This document shows positions 51,329 to 60,889 of a DNA stretch of 64,000 nucleotides, one piece after another. Location: positions 1 through 64,000 of the forward strand of contig JAEWOS010000029.1 in assembly GCA_023460855.1 (NCBI GenBank). The letters run 5' to 3'. A program made the translations under genes and the position numbers. Under the pieces are notes generated by a model. It saw nothing but the letters and a program-made list of their open reading frames with translations. It did no database searches and was not told the DNA's origin. Positions within the stretch are counted from its first letter, which is position 1. Each line of letters begins with the position of its first letter. This stretch comes from Bacteroidota bacterium (GTDB lineage Bacteria > Bacteroidota > Bacteroidia > Flavobacteriales > Weeksellaceae).

Positions 51329-54154
51329 ATGAAATTGAGAGGCCTTTTATTTTTTTGCGCGGTTTGTGTTCCGGCTGTCATGATTACAGCTCAGTCGGAT
51401 ACTGTTTCCATTTCTGCCAGAATTGCTGCTGATAACCGTACAGTCTCAGTTTCACAGGAAATCAGCTATACCAACCGCAGTGAGGAACCCGTGAACGAAA
51501 TCATTCTGCTGAACTGGATTGCAGCTTATAAAAACCGCGGCACCGATTTATACCACAGAAAAATTGAAGACCGGAGCAGCGATTTACATTTTGCGGAAGT
51601 ACAGGAACTTGGAAAACTGCAGTCTCTGGAAATCAGCGGCTTCGAAATGCCTTCTGATTTAACCGGTTTATTGAATTCAGAGAATATCGCAGTTCCCTTG
51701 GAAAAACCCTTAAATCAGGGAGAAACACAAAAAATAAGGCTGAATTATCAGCTCTGGCTTCCCGTATCGAAATTTACCGGATACGGAACTTCTGCAAACA
51801 GTATCGCACTCAAGTATTTTTTTCTGGTCCCTGACAGTTTCCCTGAGCGCGAACCCAAACTCAAAACATTTCACGATGCAGAAGAAACTGCCACTTCCGG
51901 AATTCACTGGAAAATATCGCTTCAAACTGCTCAAAACTTTACTTCAACAGCTAACTTACCGCAAAAATCACCGTTTCTGTTTGAAGGAACTTTGCAGCAG
52001 GATCCGGAAATTCTGCTGTCTGAAAAGCAGTTCACATCACATTCGGCTCTGGTTGACGGAAAGACAGTACGCGTTGATTTTGGCTATATTCTAAATGAAG
52101 AAGAACGGCGAAATCTAGAGTTTTATCTCCCGCTTCAGCTTAAATTCATACAGGACCGCACCGGATTATTGCCGGAACAGATTTTCATTTCTGAAAAATT
52201 CAAAAGAAAGGAAGACTTCTTTGGCAACGACGACATTAAATTCTGGAAATTCCGCTTTCCGCTGTTCACGCCGGCAGAAAACGCTGACCTGGATTATTTC
52301 AGTATCATCTCCAAGAATGTGGTGGAACAAAGTATTTCCACTTATAAGGAAGAAGACCACTGGTTTAAGAACGGGATCAAAACTTATCTGGAATATCAGT
52401 ATCTGCAGAAAAATTACAGGAACTCGCGATTGATGGGCATGCTTCCGGACACTAAAATTTTCGGAATAAAACCATTAAAACTTTTTCACGCATCGCGCCT
52501 AAAACTCACTGACCGATACGGAATTGCGTATCAATACATGATGACGCAGAATCTTGATCAGAAGATTGCAGAAAACTTTACAGAACTCAGCAATTTCAAC
52601 GAAATGGCGATCAGCAATTTTGAAACCGGGATGCTGCTGAATTTTGCTGCCGAAAATATGGGCACACAGAATTTTGATGCTTTTCTGCGCAATTACCTGG
52701 AACTGAACAGCGGACAAACGATTGACACAGGTAATTTTCTCGATGCGCTGGCGGTGGCTTCTGATGATCAGTCTGCTTTTCTGAAATCCGTTATAGAACG
52801 GAAGCAGCGGATAAATTTTGATGTTAAGCGATTTCGACGGGATGGCACTGATTTGCTGGTAGAGGTAAAAAAGAATGCGAACGAGAGCATCCCGTTCAAA
52901 ATTACAGGTAGCTCAGTAAACGGCCATTCTGAATCCAACTGGTTCAGTACAGATGCAGGCGAAACGCAAAGGTTTTACAGCATTCCGGATGAAAATACGG
53001 CGAAACTGGAAATAAACAGTGGCGGAATGTTTCCTGAAAGTAATTTTCGGGACAATTATCTGTATACAAAAGGCCTGTTTTCCAATACCAAGAAAATCAG
53101 GTTTAAACTGATAAAGGATATTCCGAACCCGGAATACAATGAAATTTATATCAATCCAAGAATTGATTTCAATGCGTACGACAACATTCTGATCGGTCTG
53201 AATTTCAGAAACGAATCGCTGTTTGACCAGAAATTCGCCTATTCACTGACGCCGTATTACAGCACCGGAACAGGAAAAATTACCGGTTCAGGCGGTGTTT
53301 CGTACAGTTTTCTGCCACCGGAAAGTTTTTACAGAAATTTAACTTTGGGAGTTTCCGGATCGTACTTCCATTATGATTACGGACTTTCCTACAGCAAATT
53401 TTCAGGTTATGCGAACCTCAATTTCCGCAAACCGCCAAGAAGTACGGTTGGCCGGTCACTCGGACTTTCCTACAATTATTATGTAAAAGACCTGACGCCG
53501 CAAATGATTGCAGAAAATGAATATGACCGCTACAATTTGTGGAGCCTCGGCTACGGTTTTTCGGACAGCCGGCTCATTCATGAAAAATATTTCACGGCAA
53601 ATGTGCAGGGCATGGAAGATTTTCAGAAAGTTTCAGCAGAGGCTTTTTACCGCTATGAGTTTGCACAGAACAAAAAAATTGCATTCCGTCTGTTTGCCGG
53701 ATATTTTCTGAACAATAAAACGCGTAACAGTATTTTCGATTACGGAATTTCGCGCATCTCCAATTATTCATTTTCCTACGGACTTCTCGGGCAAAGCGCT
53801 ACTTCCGGATTGCTGGCGCAGCAGTTTGTTCTTGCAGACAGTGGATTTAAATCATTTATTGATTCTACAGTAAATCAGTGGATTACTTCGTTCAATGTGG
53901 ATTCCCATGTATGGAAAATGTTCAATGTTTACGCAGATGCAGGCCTGTACAAAAACAAAGGTTTGCTGCCGAAATTCATTTGGGACAGCGGTGTAAAAGT
54001 TCGCGTTATTCCGGATTTTCTCGAAATTTATCTGCCTGTTTATTCCACGCTCGGTTTTGAACCTTCATTCAAGGATTATGCGAAAAGAATCCGCTATACA
54101 TTGGTGCTGAATTTAAGCGCAGTGGTGAACACCGTTCGAAGAGGATGGTATTAA
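51329..54154 (+). CDS. M1-aminopeptidase-like protein with dead zinc site, fused to an outer-membrane beta-barrel
   Basis: 941 residues with signal (LLFFCAVCVPAVMITAQ). Residues ~20-500 follow the M1 (gluzincin) layout: a beta-sandwich and a helical domain. At the zinc site the expected HExxH is NVVEQSISTY near 331 and the third-ligand segment reads HWFKNGIKTYLEY near 343-357; the histidines are absent. Residues ~600-941 alternate Tyr/Phe-rich beta strands (YSLTPYYSTGTG, FRLFAGYFLNN) and end in VVNTVRRGWY, typical of a membrane barrel. It is probably an outer-membrane protein without peptidase activity. Confidence 0.7.
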   Translation: MKLRGLLFFCAVCVPAVMITAQSDTVSISARIAADNRTVSVSQEISYTNRSEEPVNEIILLNWIAAYKNRGTDLYHRKIEDRSSDLHFAEVQELGKLQSLEISGFEMPSDLTGLLNSENIAVPLEKPLNQGETQKIRLNYQLWLPVSKFTGYGTSANSIALKYFFLVPDSFPEREPKLKTFHDAEETATSGIHWKISLQTAQNFTSTANLPQKSPFLFEGTLQQDPEILLSEKQFTSHSALVDGKTVRVDFGYILNEEERRNLEFYLPLQLKFIQDRTGLLPEQIFISEKFKRKEDFFGNDDIKFWKFRFPLFTPAENADLDYFSIISKNVVEQSISTYKEEDHWFKNGIKTYLEYQYLQKNYRNSRLMGMLPDTKIFGIKPLKLFHASRLKLTDRYGIAYQYMMTQNLDQKIAENFTELSNFNEMAISNFETGMLLNFAAENMGTQNFDAFLRNYLELNSGQTIDTGNFLDALAVASDDQSAFLKSVIERKQRINFDVKRFRRDGTDLLVEVKKNANESIPFKITGSSVNGHSESNWFSTDAGETQRFYSIPDENTAKLEINSGGMFPESNFRDNYLYTKGLFSNTKKIRFKLIKDIPNPEYNEIYINPRIDFNAYDNILIGLNFRNESLFDQKFAYSLTPYYSTGTGKITGSGGVSYSFLPPESFYRNLTLGVSGSYFHYDYGLSYSKFSGYANLNFRKPPRSTVGRSLGLSYNYYVKDLTPQMIAENEYDRYNLWSLGYGFSDSRLIHEKYFTANVQGMEDFQKVSAEAFYRYEFAQNKKIAFRLFAGYFLNNKTRNSIFDYGISRISNYSFSYGLLGQSATSGLLAQQFVLADSGFKSFIDSTVNQWITSFNVDSHVWKMFNVYADAGLYKNKGLLPKFIWDSGVKVRVIPDFLEIYLPVYSTLGFEPSFKDYAKRIRYTLVLNLSAVVNTVRRGWY

Positions 54155-54211
54155 ATCCTTTCCAGAATTTCATTAGTCGCTGAATCCTGTTCTTGGTTAA
54201 TTTCACAAAAA

Positions 54212-54235
54212 AAGCTGCCCTGAAAAGGACAGCTT
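54212..54235 (-). terminator. Terminator of the T9SS cargo gene
   Basis: AAGCTGCCC (54212-54220) with GGACAGCTT (54227-54235), one mismatch, and on the minus strand a run of T. Confidence 0.8.
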
Positions 54236-54257
54236 CTTTAATCAGTTTAGAACTGAT

Positions 54258-55022
54258 TTATTTCTTAAGGATTCTCTGTGAAACCGGAAGTCCGTTTACA
54301 GTTCCTGTTACGATATAAATTCCCGGCTCAAGATCAGCAACATTCATGTTTTTGTTTTCTGAAACGAATGCTCTTTTCACCACCTGGCTGCTCATGTTGA
54401 AGATTTTAACATCAGATGCACTTCCAAACATGATTTCCTCGTTAACAACAGTGTTTTTTACAAACTGCGAATTTAACGCTGTAATATCAGCAACCGCCAT
54501 AGTAGTATTGTCTACAACTGAAAATTGATCAAAACTTGCTGTTCCTCCACCATACGCTCTTACCGCCAGTTGCAAAACAGTGGCATTAGCTGGAACAGTT
54601 ACAGTAATTGAGTGCTGAGTCCAAGTGGTAGCAGTAGGTAGATATCCGTTAAAATTTCTAAGTGGATCGTTTGTATTTGTTGCCTCCTGATAAATTAGTC
54701 CGCCAGTAGCATCTTTGTACAAACTCCAGATTCTCGCATCAGTACCGTCACCAGTAGCCTTATAGTAGAAAGAAATCGTGATGCTGTTACCGGCTGTTAC
54801 CGGCAATTCCTGATAAAATCCGGTTGTAGCCGTTGCAACGTAGTTCACGGAATTAGCACCGTCACTTCCATCAGTCGGAACTAATGTAGGAGCAGTGTAG
54901 GATGAAGTCGGTCCCGCTGTCCATCCTGTAAATCCATTGTCGAAACTTGGATTCGTTACAAGGTTTTGCGACATAGCAAATGAAGCCGCAGTAATGCCTA
55001 AAATTGTAAAGAATTTTTTCAT
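54258..55022 (-). CDS. Secreted T9SS cargo protein with carbohydrate-binding-like module
   Basis: 254 residues: signal MKKFFTILGITAASFAMSQ, a jelly-roll CBM-like domain (LVTNPSFDNGFTGWTAG to SFDQFSVVD, ~20-170) and a type A sorting domain at the end (VKIFNMSSQVVKRAF, LEPGIYIVTG, SQRILKK). It is exported by Sec and then by the type IX system and may stay attached to the cell surface. A TAATTTTG -7 element lies at 55048-55055 on the minus strand. Confidence 0.88.
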   Translation of the reverse strand: MKKFFTILGITAASFAMSQNLVTNPSFDNGFTGWTAGPTSSYTAPTLVPTDGSDGANSVNYVATATTGFYQELPVTAGNSITISFYYKATGDGTDARIWSLYKDATGGLIYQEATNTNDPLRNFNGYLPTATTWTQHSITVTVPANATVLQLAVRAYGGGTASFDQFSVVDNTTMAVADITALNSQFVKNTVVNEEIMFGSASDVKIFNMSSQVVKRAFVSENKNMNVADLEPGIYIVTGTVNGLPVSQRILKK

Positions 55023-55162
55023 AAGAAATTAATTAAGTTATATGCCGCAAAATTAGCAAAAATTACACCGAACACAGCCTTCTAATTTTAATTTAATGTT
55101 AACAGTTTTCATAATTTCCACGAGAGAATTTCGTTACTTTTACAGCCTGTTTATCTGAATCT

Positions 55163-58100
55163 GTGCGTAAACTCTTTATTTTCTTCCTGCTGCCTGCCCT
55201 GGGAATTACCAATTTCCATGCGCAGATTTTTACCTGGAAGAACCAAAACCTGCCGGAAGATTCTACAAAAACAGATTCCATACTTGCCGCGAAAATAGAA
55301 ACAGATTTTTTCGAAAGAGATACACTCGATTTCATTAAAACCAGGAATAAAATTGTTGTGGACGAAGGAATTCTGGTGCGAAATGACCGAAACAGACTTT
55401 TAGGAGACCTCAACTCCAAAGGTTCAATAATTCGCGGCGTTACGTTCGGTAATGCGCAGGGTTCATCGGTTCAGAGTTCCATGGATTTACAGATTTCCGG
55501 CAATCTGTCACCGGATGTAAGCGTACTGGCTTCGATCTCCGATCACAACCTGCCGATTCAGGCAGACGGTTACACGCAGACACTTGAAGAGTTTGACCGG
55601 ATATATATTCAGCTCAATATTAAGGAAAAGAATATTTTAAGAGCCGGGCATCTCGAGCTGGTGGACGATAAAACCTATTTCAGCAGATATCAGAGAAGAA
55701 GCATGGGACTGCAGTTTCAGACGTTTTTCGGAAAAGAAAACAAAACCTTTCTGGATATTTCCGGCGGCGTTGCGCGCAGTGAATTTCACCGACTTCGGTT
55801 TCAGGGAATTGAAGGAAACCAGGGTCCGTACAGGCTGACAGGAAAAAACGGCGAGAATTTTATCACCATCATTTCCGGCTCGGAACAGGTTTTCATCGAC
55901 GGAATTTTAATGAAACGCGGAGAAAACCTCGACTATATCATCAATTATAACACCGGTGAAATTACGTTTACGAGTTTCCGGCCGATTTTCCGCCAGAATT
56001 TTATTACCATTTCCTACAATTATACCAACAGAAACTATGCGCGTTATCTGTTCACGGGTTCGGTAAGACATGAACGGGAACGATTCCGGACCGGCTTTTC
56101 ATTTTTTCTGGAAAACGACAACCGCAATTCGCCGCTCGCGCTGAATTTAAGCGATCAGGATAAACTCGCATTAGTGGAAGCAGGCAGCAATCCGGATTTG
56201 ATGTATGCGCCTTCCGGAACGGTTTCGGAATTCGATGTCGACAGAATTCTGTACAGACTAATTTCTTCCCCGACAGGCGATTATTACGAATATTCCACAG
56301 ATGAAACACAAACGCTTTATCAGGTGGCCTTCACCTATTTTGGTGCAAATGCCGGTGATTATGTCTTGAAACAGACCACCAATAACGGCCGCGTTTTCGA
56401 ATATGCCGGTCCGGGCTTGGGCGAATACCGTGCTGTGCGCAAACTCCCTTCACCGCAGAAAGCGCAGGTTTTTTCCTATAATGCAGAATATCTTCTGGAT
56501 GAAGGAAAAATAGGCACCGATGTTTCAATGAGCAATTACGACATCAATTTATTCTCGTCTAAAAACAATGATGAAAACACGGGCTATGCAGCAAGAGTTT
56601 ATGGTTTCAAAACGTTTACAAAAAACGAATGGAAAGGAACACCGCGCTTTGAATATCAGCATATTTCCTCGCGCTTCCATATTCTCGACCGCATTAATGA
56701 CGTAGAGTTTTCACGGGATTTCAATCTGGTAAATGAGTTCAATCACAGAACTCAAAACCGCTTTATTTTCAGTTTTCTGAATTCATGGAAAAATCAGTCA
56801 TTCATAAATTACAGACTGAATTACCTCGACGAAAAAGACTTTTATACAGGTTTAAAAAATGACCTGGATTTTGGCTGGCTGAAAGGCAGATTTGTTACAA
56901 AAGGAAATGCATCTTATCTCGCTACGGAATCTGAAGTGCAGGACACGAAGTTTATTCGTGGAAACCTCATTTCAGAATTCAGAGGCGACAAAGGAAGCTG
57001 GGCTGTTGGCGGAGGAATGGAACATAATGAAAAGAAATTCAACGATACACAGCTTTTCGATGTAACAAGTTTTAGCTGGAAAGAAATTTTCGTTCAGAAA
57101 AAAATTGGCGATTCTGCCAGCACCAGATTGCTTGCAAAAGCGTATGTGCGCGATAACGATTCGGTACGCGCCAATCAGCTTACAGATATGAACCAGATTT
57201 TGGGATTAATGGCAGAAAGCCAGCTGATTAAAACCGAAAAAACAACTCTGAATGCACTAATTCACTACCGGAAATTTTTCTATCAGCATCAGGATGAGGC
57301 CAACCTCAACAATGATTTTGTCATTGGAAATATTCTGTATAATCAGCAGCTGTTCAGCAACGGAATGCGCCTTCAGGCATTCTATGAACTCGGGAACGGA
57401 CAGGAAGCACAGCGCGAATTCCAGTACATTAAAGTAACGGACGGACAGGGAATTTATAAATGGACCGATTATAACGGCGACGGCGTGCAGCAACTCGATG
57501 AATTTGAAGTTGCGGAATATGCGGATCTCGCGCAATACATCAGGGTTTACACGAATTCAATACGGTATCTTCCGTCGAATAAAAATAAACTTCAGCTGGC
57601 AATTTTTGTTAATCCTGCCGTGATTTTCAACAGTGAAAACGCCTTTTTGAAACGCTGGAATTTCAACGTGTCACTCAATGCTCAGAACTCGTTTTTCAAA
57701 AAAGACCGCGTGCTCATCCTGAATCCTTTTGAGAAAAATGAAGACCAGATTCTGAAAAATCAGAACATTCTTGCCACGGCACAATTTAACCCGACTGATA
57801 AATCGGGCTGGAACGGAAATTACCGTTTTGTGGCGAACGATAATCTGATCAACGCCAATTATTCCATTGAAGAACGCCATCAAAATTCACATTTCCTGAA
57901 TATCGGATACTGGTTCAGCAAAGATTTCAGAATCGACTGGGAAAATTCTTCTCAGAAAATTTTGAATGCTTCTCAAATGTTCAGCACACGGGATTACGAA
58001 CTTCACAATATTGAAACGAAACCAAAAGCCACATACAAATTCACCGACGCAGTTCAGGCAGAACTTTCAGCAGCTTTACGGAATAAAGACCGGCTCGACG

Positions 58101-58393
58101 GCGATGAACATTTGAAAACCCTTGATTTTACGGGCAGTTTACAGTGGGAACGCAAGAAAACCTCGGTTCGTGCTAATTTCTCTTTCATCAACAACACTTT
58201 TACCGGCAACAGTTTCAGTCTGGTCGGAAACCAAATGCTGGACGGACTAAAACCGGGAAAAAACCAGGTGTGGAGGCTGATGCTGCAGCAATCTCTTACG
58301 AGCTTCATTATTCTGAATGTTAATTATGAAGGAAGAAACTCCGGCGACAGAACCATTCATATCGGTTCGATGCAGCTCAAAGCCACTTTCTAA
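55163..58393 (+). CDS. Large outer-membrane beta-barrel protein with EF-hand-like loop
   Basis: 1076 residues from a GTG at 55163 (signal RKLFIFFLLPALGITNFHAQ). After ~100 residues there are repeated amphipathic strands with Tyr/Phe ends, up to the terminal IHIGSMQLKATF; the length and strand density suggest a very large barrel, in the manner of SprA-like translocon proteins, though much shorter. Near 767-786 the segment DYNGDGVQQLDEFE looks like a calcium-binding loop. No enzyme motif. I do not know its function. Confidence 0.65.
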   Translation: MRKLFIFFLLPALGITNFHAQIFTWKNQNLPEDSTKTDSILAAKIETDFFERDTLDFIKTRNKIVVDEGILVRNDRNRLLGDLNSKGSIIRGVTFGNAQGSSVQSSMDLQISGNLSPDVSVLASISDHNLPIQADGYTQTLEEFDRIYIQLNIKEKNILRAGHLELVDDKTYFSRYQRRSMGLQFQTFFGKENKTFLDISGGVARSEFHRLRFQGIEGNQGPYRLTGKNGENFITIISGSEQVFIDGILMKRGENLDYIINYNTGEITFTSFRPIFRQNFITISYNYTNRNYARYLFTGSVRHERERFRTGFSFFLENDNRNSPLALNLSDQDKLALVEAGSNPDLMYAPSGTVSEFDVDRILYRLISSPTGDYYEYSTDETQTLYQVAFTYFGANAGDYVLKQTTNNGRVFEYAGPGLGEYRAVRKLPSPQKAQVFSYNAEYLLDEGKIGTDVSMSNYDINLFSSKNNDENTGYAARVYGFKTFTKNEWKGTPRFEYQHISSRFHILDRINDVEFSRDFNLVNEFNHRTQNRFIFSFLNSWKNQSFINYRLNYLDEKDFYTGLKNDLDFGWLKGRFVTKGNASYLATESEVQDTKFIRGNLISEFRGDKGSWAVGGGMEHNEKKFNDTQLFDVTSFSWKEIFVQKKIGDSASTRLLAKAYVRDNDSVRANQLTDMNQILGLMAESQLIKTEKTTLNALIHYRKFFYQHQDEANLNNDFVIGNILYNQQLFSNGMRLQAFYELGNGQEAQREFQYIKVTDGQGIYKWTDYNGDGVQQLDEFEVAEYADLAQYIRVYTNSIRYLPSNKNKLQLAIFVNPAVIFNSENAFLKRWNFNVSLNAQNSFFKKDRVLILNPFEKNEDQILKNQNILATAQFNPTDKSGWNGNYRFVANDNLINANYSIEERHQNSHFLNIGYWFSKDFRIDWENSSQKILNASQMFSTRDYELHNIETKPKATYKFTDAVQAELSAALRNKDRLDGDEHLKTLDFTGSLQWERKKTSVRANFSFINNTFTGNSFSLVGNQMLDGLKPGKNQVWRLMLQQSLTSFIILNVNYEGRNSGDRTIHIGSMQLKATF

Positions 58394-58426
58394 AAAACGG
58401 AATCAGCACTACTCTTTCAAAATCCT

Positions 58427-58434
58427 TATTTTTG
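58427..58434 (+). promoter_or_regulatory. -7 element of dusB
   Basis: TATTTTTG, 4 nt before the dusB ATG, again suggesting a leaderless mRNA. Confidence 0.45.
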
Positions 58435-58438
58435 CACC

Positions 58439-59431
58439 ATGCCAAAAATCGGTAACATACAATTGCCCGAATTTCCGTTATTACTTGCTCCAATGGAGGA
58501 TGTGAGCGATCCGCCTTTTCGCAGACTCTGCAAAATGCACGGTGCAGATCTGATGTATTCCGAATTTATATCTTCTGAAGGACTGATTCGGGACGCCATT
58601 AAATCACGCAAAAAACTCGATATTTTCGACTATGAGAGACCGGTTGGAATTCAGATTTTTGGCGGTGATGAAGAAGCGATGGCGATGTCTGCAAGAATTG
58701 TAGAAACCGTTGAACCCGACCTTGTCGACATCAATTTTGGCTGCCCGGTAAAAAAAGTGGTATGCAAAGGAGCTGGCGCCGGCGTTTTAAAAGATATTGA
58801 TCTGATGGTTCGTCTGACGAAAGCTGTTGTAAATTCCACACATCTTCCGGTAACGGTTAAAACGAGATTAGGCTGGGATACAGACGGAATTAACATCGAC
58901 GAAGTCGCTCTGAGACTTCAGGATGCCGGAATTAAAGCACTGACCATTCACGCAAGAACGCGTGCCCAAATGTACAAAGGGGAAGCAGACTGGGAACATA
59001 TTTCAAGAATCAAACAGAATCCCAATATCGAAATTCCGGTTTTTGGTAACGGTGATGTTGATTCTCCTCAAAAAGCGCACGAATACAAAGAGAAATATGC
59101 CTGTGACGGAATTATGATCGGTCGCGGCGCAATTGGCTATCCGTGGATTTTCAATGAAATCAAACATTTTTTTGAAACGGGGAAACTGCTTCCTGAACCG
59201 ACTGTTGCAGACCGTCTAGAAGCAGTAAAACAACATGCAGTATGGAGCGCAGAATGGAAAGGCGAGCGCGGAGGTCTTGTAGAAATGCGGCAGCATTACA
59301 GCAATTACTTTCGCGGAATTCCACATTTTAAGGAATGGCGCAAAAAATTTCTGGAAGTGCTTACGCTGGAAGAAATGGATCAGCTTATCGCCGAAACCGC
59401 TGATTATTACCGCGAACATCAGTTTTCTTAA
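58439..59431 (+). CDS. dusB: tRNA-dihydrouridine synthase (DusB-type)
   Basis: 330 residues: LLLAPMEDVSDPPFRRLC, DINFGCPVKKVVCKGAGAG (active-site Cys), VTVKTRLGWD, LTIHARTRAQMYKG and VFGNGDV, IMIGRGAIGYPWIF. It reduces uridine in tRNA using FMN. Start ATG 58439. Confidence 0.95.
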   Translation: MPKIGNIQLPEFPLLLAPMEDVSDPPFRRLCKMHGADLMYSEFISSEGLIRDAIKSRKKLDIFDYERPVGIQIFGGDEEAMAMSARIVETVEPDLVDINFGCPVKKVVCKGAGAGVLKDIDLMVRLTKAVVNSTHLPVTVKTRLGWDTDGINIDEVALRLQDAGIKALTIHARTRAQMYKGEADWEHISRIKQNPNIEIPVFGNGDVDSPQKAHEYKEKYACDGIMIGRGAIGYPWIFNEIKHFFETGKLLPEPTVADRLEAVKQHAVWSAEWKGERGGLVEMRQHYSNYFRGIPHFKEWRKKFLEVLTLEEMDQLIAETADYYREHQFS

Positions 59432-59497
59432 ATTTAAAATTGAGATTTCTCAGGACTTTTTCAGTACAGGCATTCTGAAATGTTCTGCGGGATCGCG

Positions 59498-59505
59498 TAA
59501 CTTTG
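59498..59505 (+). promoter_or_regulatory. -7 element of the pyrEF fusion gene
   Basis: TAACTTTG, 20 nt before the ATG. Confidence 0.45.
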
Positions 59506-59525
59506 TAAAAATCAAAAAAGCAGTA

Positions 59526-60884
59526 ATGGAAAGCAAAAAGGACTTTTTTCTGGCGTGTTACGAACTGGGCATCATCAAATTTGGAAGGTTTACTTTGAAA
59601 AGCGGGATTGAAAGTCCGTTTTATGTCGATCTCCGGCCTTTGGCTTCCGATCCCAAAATACTGAAGCATCTTGCAGATTATATGCTTGAAATGCTGCCGC
59701 TCAACAATTTCGACCTGATCTGCGGTGTTCCTTACGCTGCGCTTCCAATGGCAACAGCCATGTCCTTGGAAAGTTATATTCCGTTAATTATCAAGAGAAA
59801 AGAAGCGAAAGGTTACGGAACAAAAAAACTGATAGAAGGAATTTTCAAAAAAGGACAAAACTGCCTGCTCGTTGAAGATGTAATTACTTCGGGAAAATCT
59901 CTGCTGGAAACCATTCCCGAAATCGAAAATGAAGGAATTACCGTTTCGGATATCGTGGTGGTTCTGGACAGACAGCAAGGCGGAAAAGAACTTCTGGAAA
60001 ACAAAGGTTACCGCGTCCATACACTTTTCACGATTTCGGATGCCTGTGATATTCTGAGAGAAGACGGTAAACTTACCGATGAAGAATACGGCAGAATTAA
60101 GGATTTTCTAAAAGGAAACACGGTAAAATTTGAAGAAAAAAAGAGACTGTCCTACGAACAGAAACTTGAAGTAAGCGACCATTCTGTCGCACAAAAACTT
60201 CTGAAAACGGCTGTTGAAAAAAAATCAAATCTTATTGCTTCCGCGGATGTTACCACTACGCAGGAATTGCTCGATCTCGCTGAAAAAACCGGTCCGCACA
60301 TCGTTGCCCTGAAAACGCATATCGATATCATCACCGATTTCGAATTCGAAAAAACCATAAAACCGCTGAAAGAAATCGCCGAAAAACACGGATTTCTGTT
60401 AATGGAAGACCGCAAATTCGCGGATATCGGAAACACACAGGACCTACAGTTCCGTTTTGGAACGTACAGAATTTCTGAATGGGCAGATTTTGTGACTTCA
60501 CAGGTAATCGGCGGTTTCGAAAGCCTGGATTGCTTTAGCAATGTCGGTGTAGTCGCAATTATCGGAATGTCATCCCGCGGAACACTTACCAACCAGCAAT
60601 ACCGTGAAGAAGCTGAAAAAATTGCCGCCTCGCATCCGAATGTGATCGGCGGGGTTTCGCAAAATCCTTTAGATGACGAATTGTTACTGTTCACACCGGG
60701 TGTAAATTTGGCTGACAAAGGCGACGGAAAAGGTCAGCAGTACAATACGCCGGAACACGTTTTCAAAAATTTACACAGCGATTTTATCATTGTCGGCAGA
60801 GGAATTTATAAAGCCGAAAACCCTGCCGAAATGGCTGAGCAGTACAAAAATGCAGGCTGGAACGCTTACCAAAGTTCGCTGTAA
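59526..60884 (+). CDS. pyrEF: Bifunctional orotate phosphoribosyltransferase / OMP decarboxylase
   Basis: 452 residues. N-terminal OPRT (~1-205) with FTLKSGIESPFYVDLR and PRPP loop LLVEDVITSGKS; C-terminal decarboxylase (~215-452) with the catalytic LMEDRKFADIGNT at ~291, GVSQNPLDDELLLFTPGV and FIIVGRGIYKA. The order and the EDRKFADIGNT wording are those of eukaryotic UMP synthase. It does the last two steps to UMP; the first six residues and start are clear. proC follows after 5 bp. Confidence 0.95.
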   Translation: MESKKDFFLACYELGIIKFGRFTLKSGIESPFYVDLRPLASDPKILKHLADYMLEMLPLNNFDLICGVPYAALPMATAMSLESYIPLIIKRKEAKGYGTKKLIEGIFKKGQNCLLVEDVITSGKSLLETIPEIENEGITVSDIVVVLDRQQGGKELLENKGYRVHTLFTISDACDILREDGKLTDEEYGRIKDFLKGNTVKFEEKKRLSYEQKLEVSDHSVAQKLLKTAVEKKSNLIASADVTTTQELLDLAEKTGPHIVALKTHIDIITDFEFEKTIKPLKEIAEKHGFLLMEDRKFADIGNTQDLQFRFGTYRISEWADFVTSQVIGGFESLDCFSNVGVVAIIGMSSRGTLTNQQYREEAEKIAASHPNVIGGVSQNPLDDELLLFTPGVNLADKGDGKGQQYNTPEHVFKNLHSDFIIVGRGIYKAENPAEMAEQYKNAGWNAYQSSL

Positions 60885-60889
60885 ATTCT

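Noticed and set aside
60152..60718. 188-residue minus-strand frame in the OMP decarboxylase part
   Set aside because: Antisense to conserved decarboxylase motifs; no family features.
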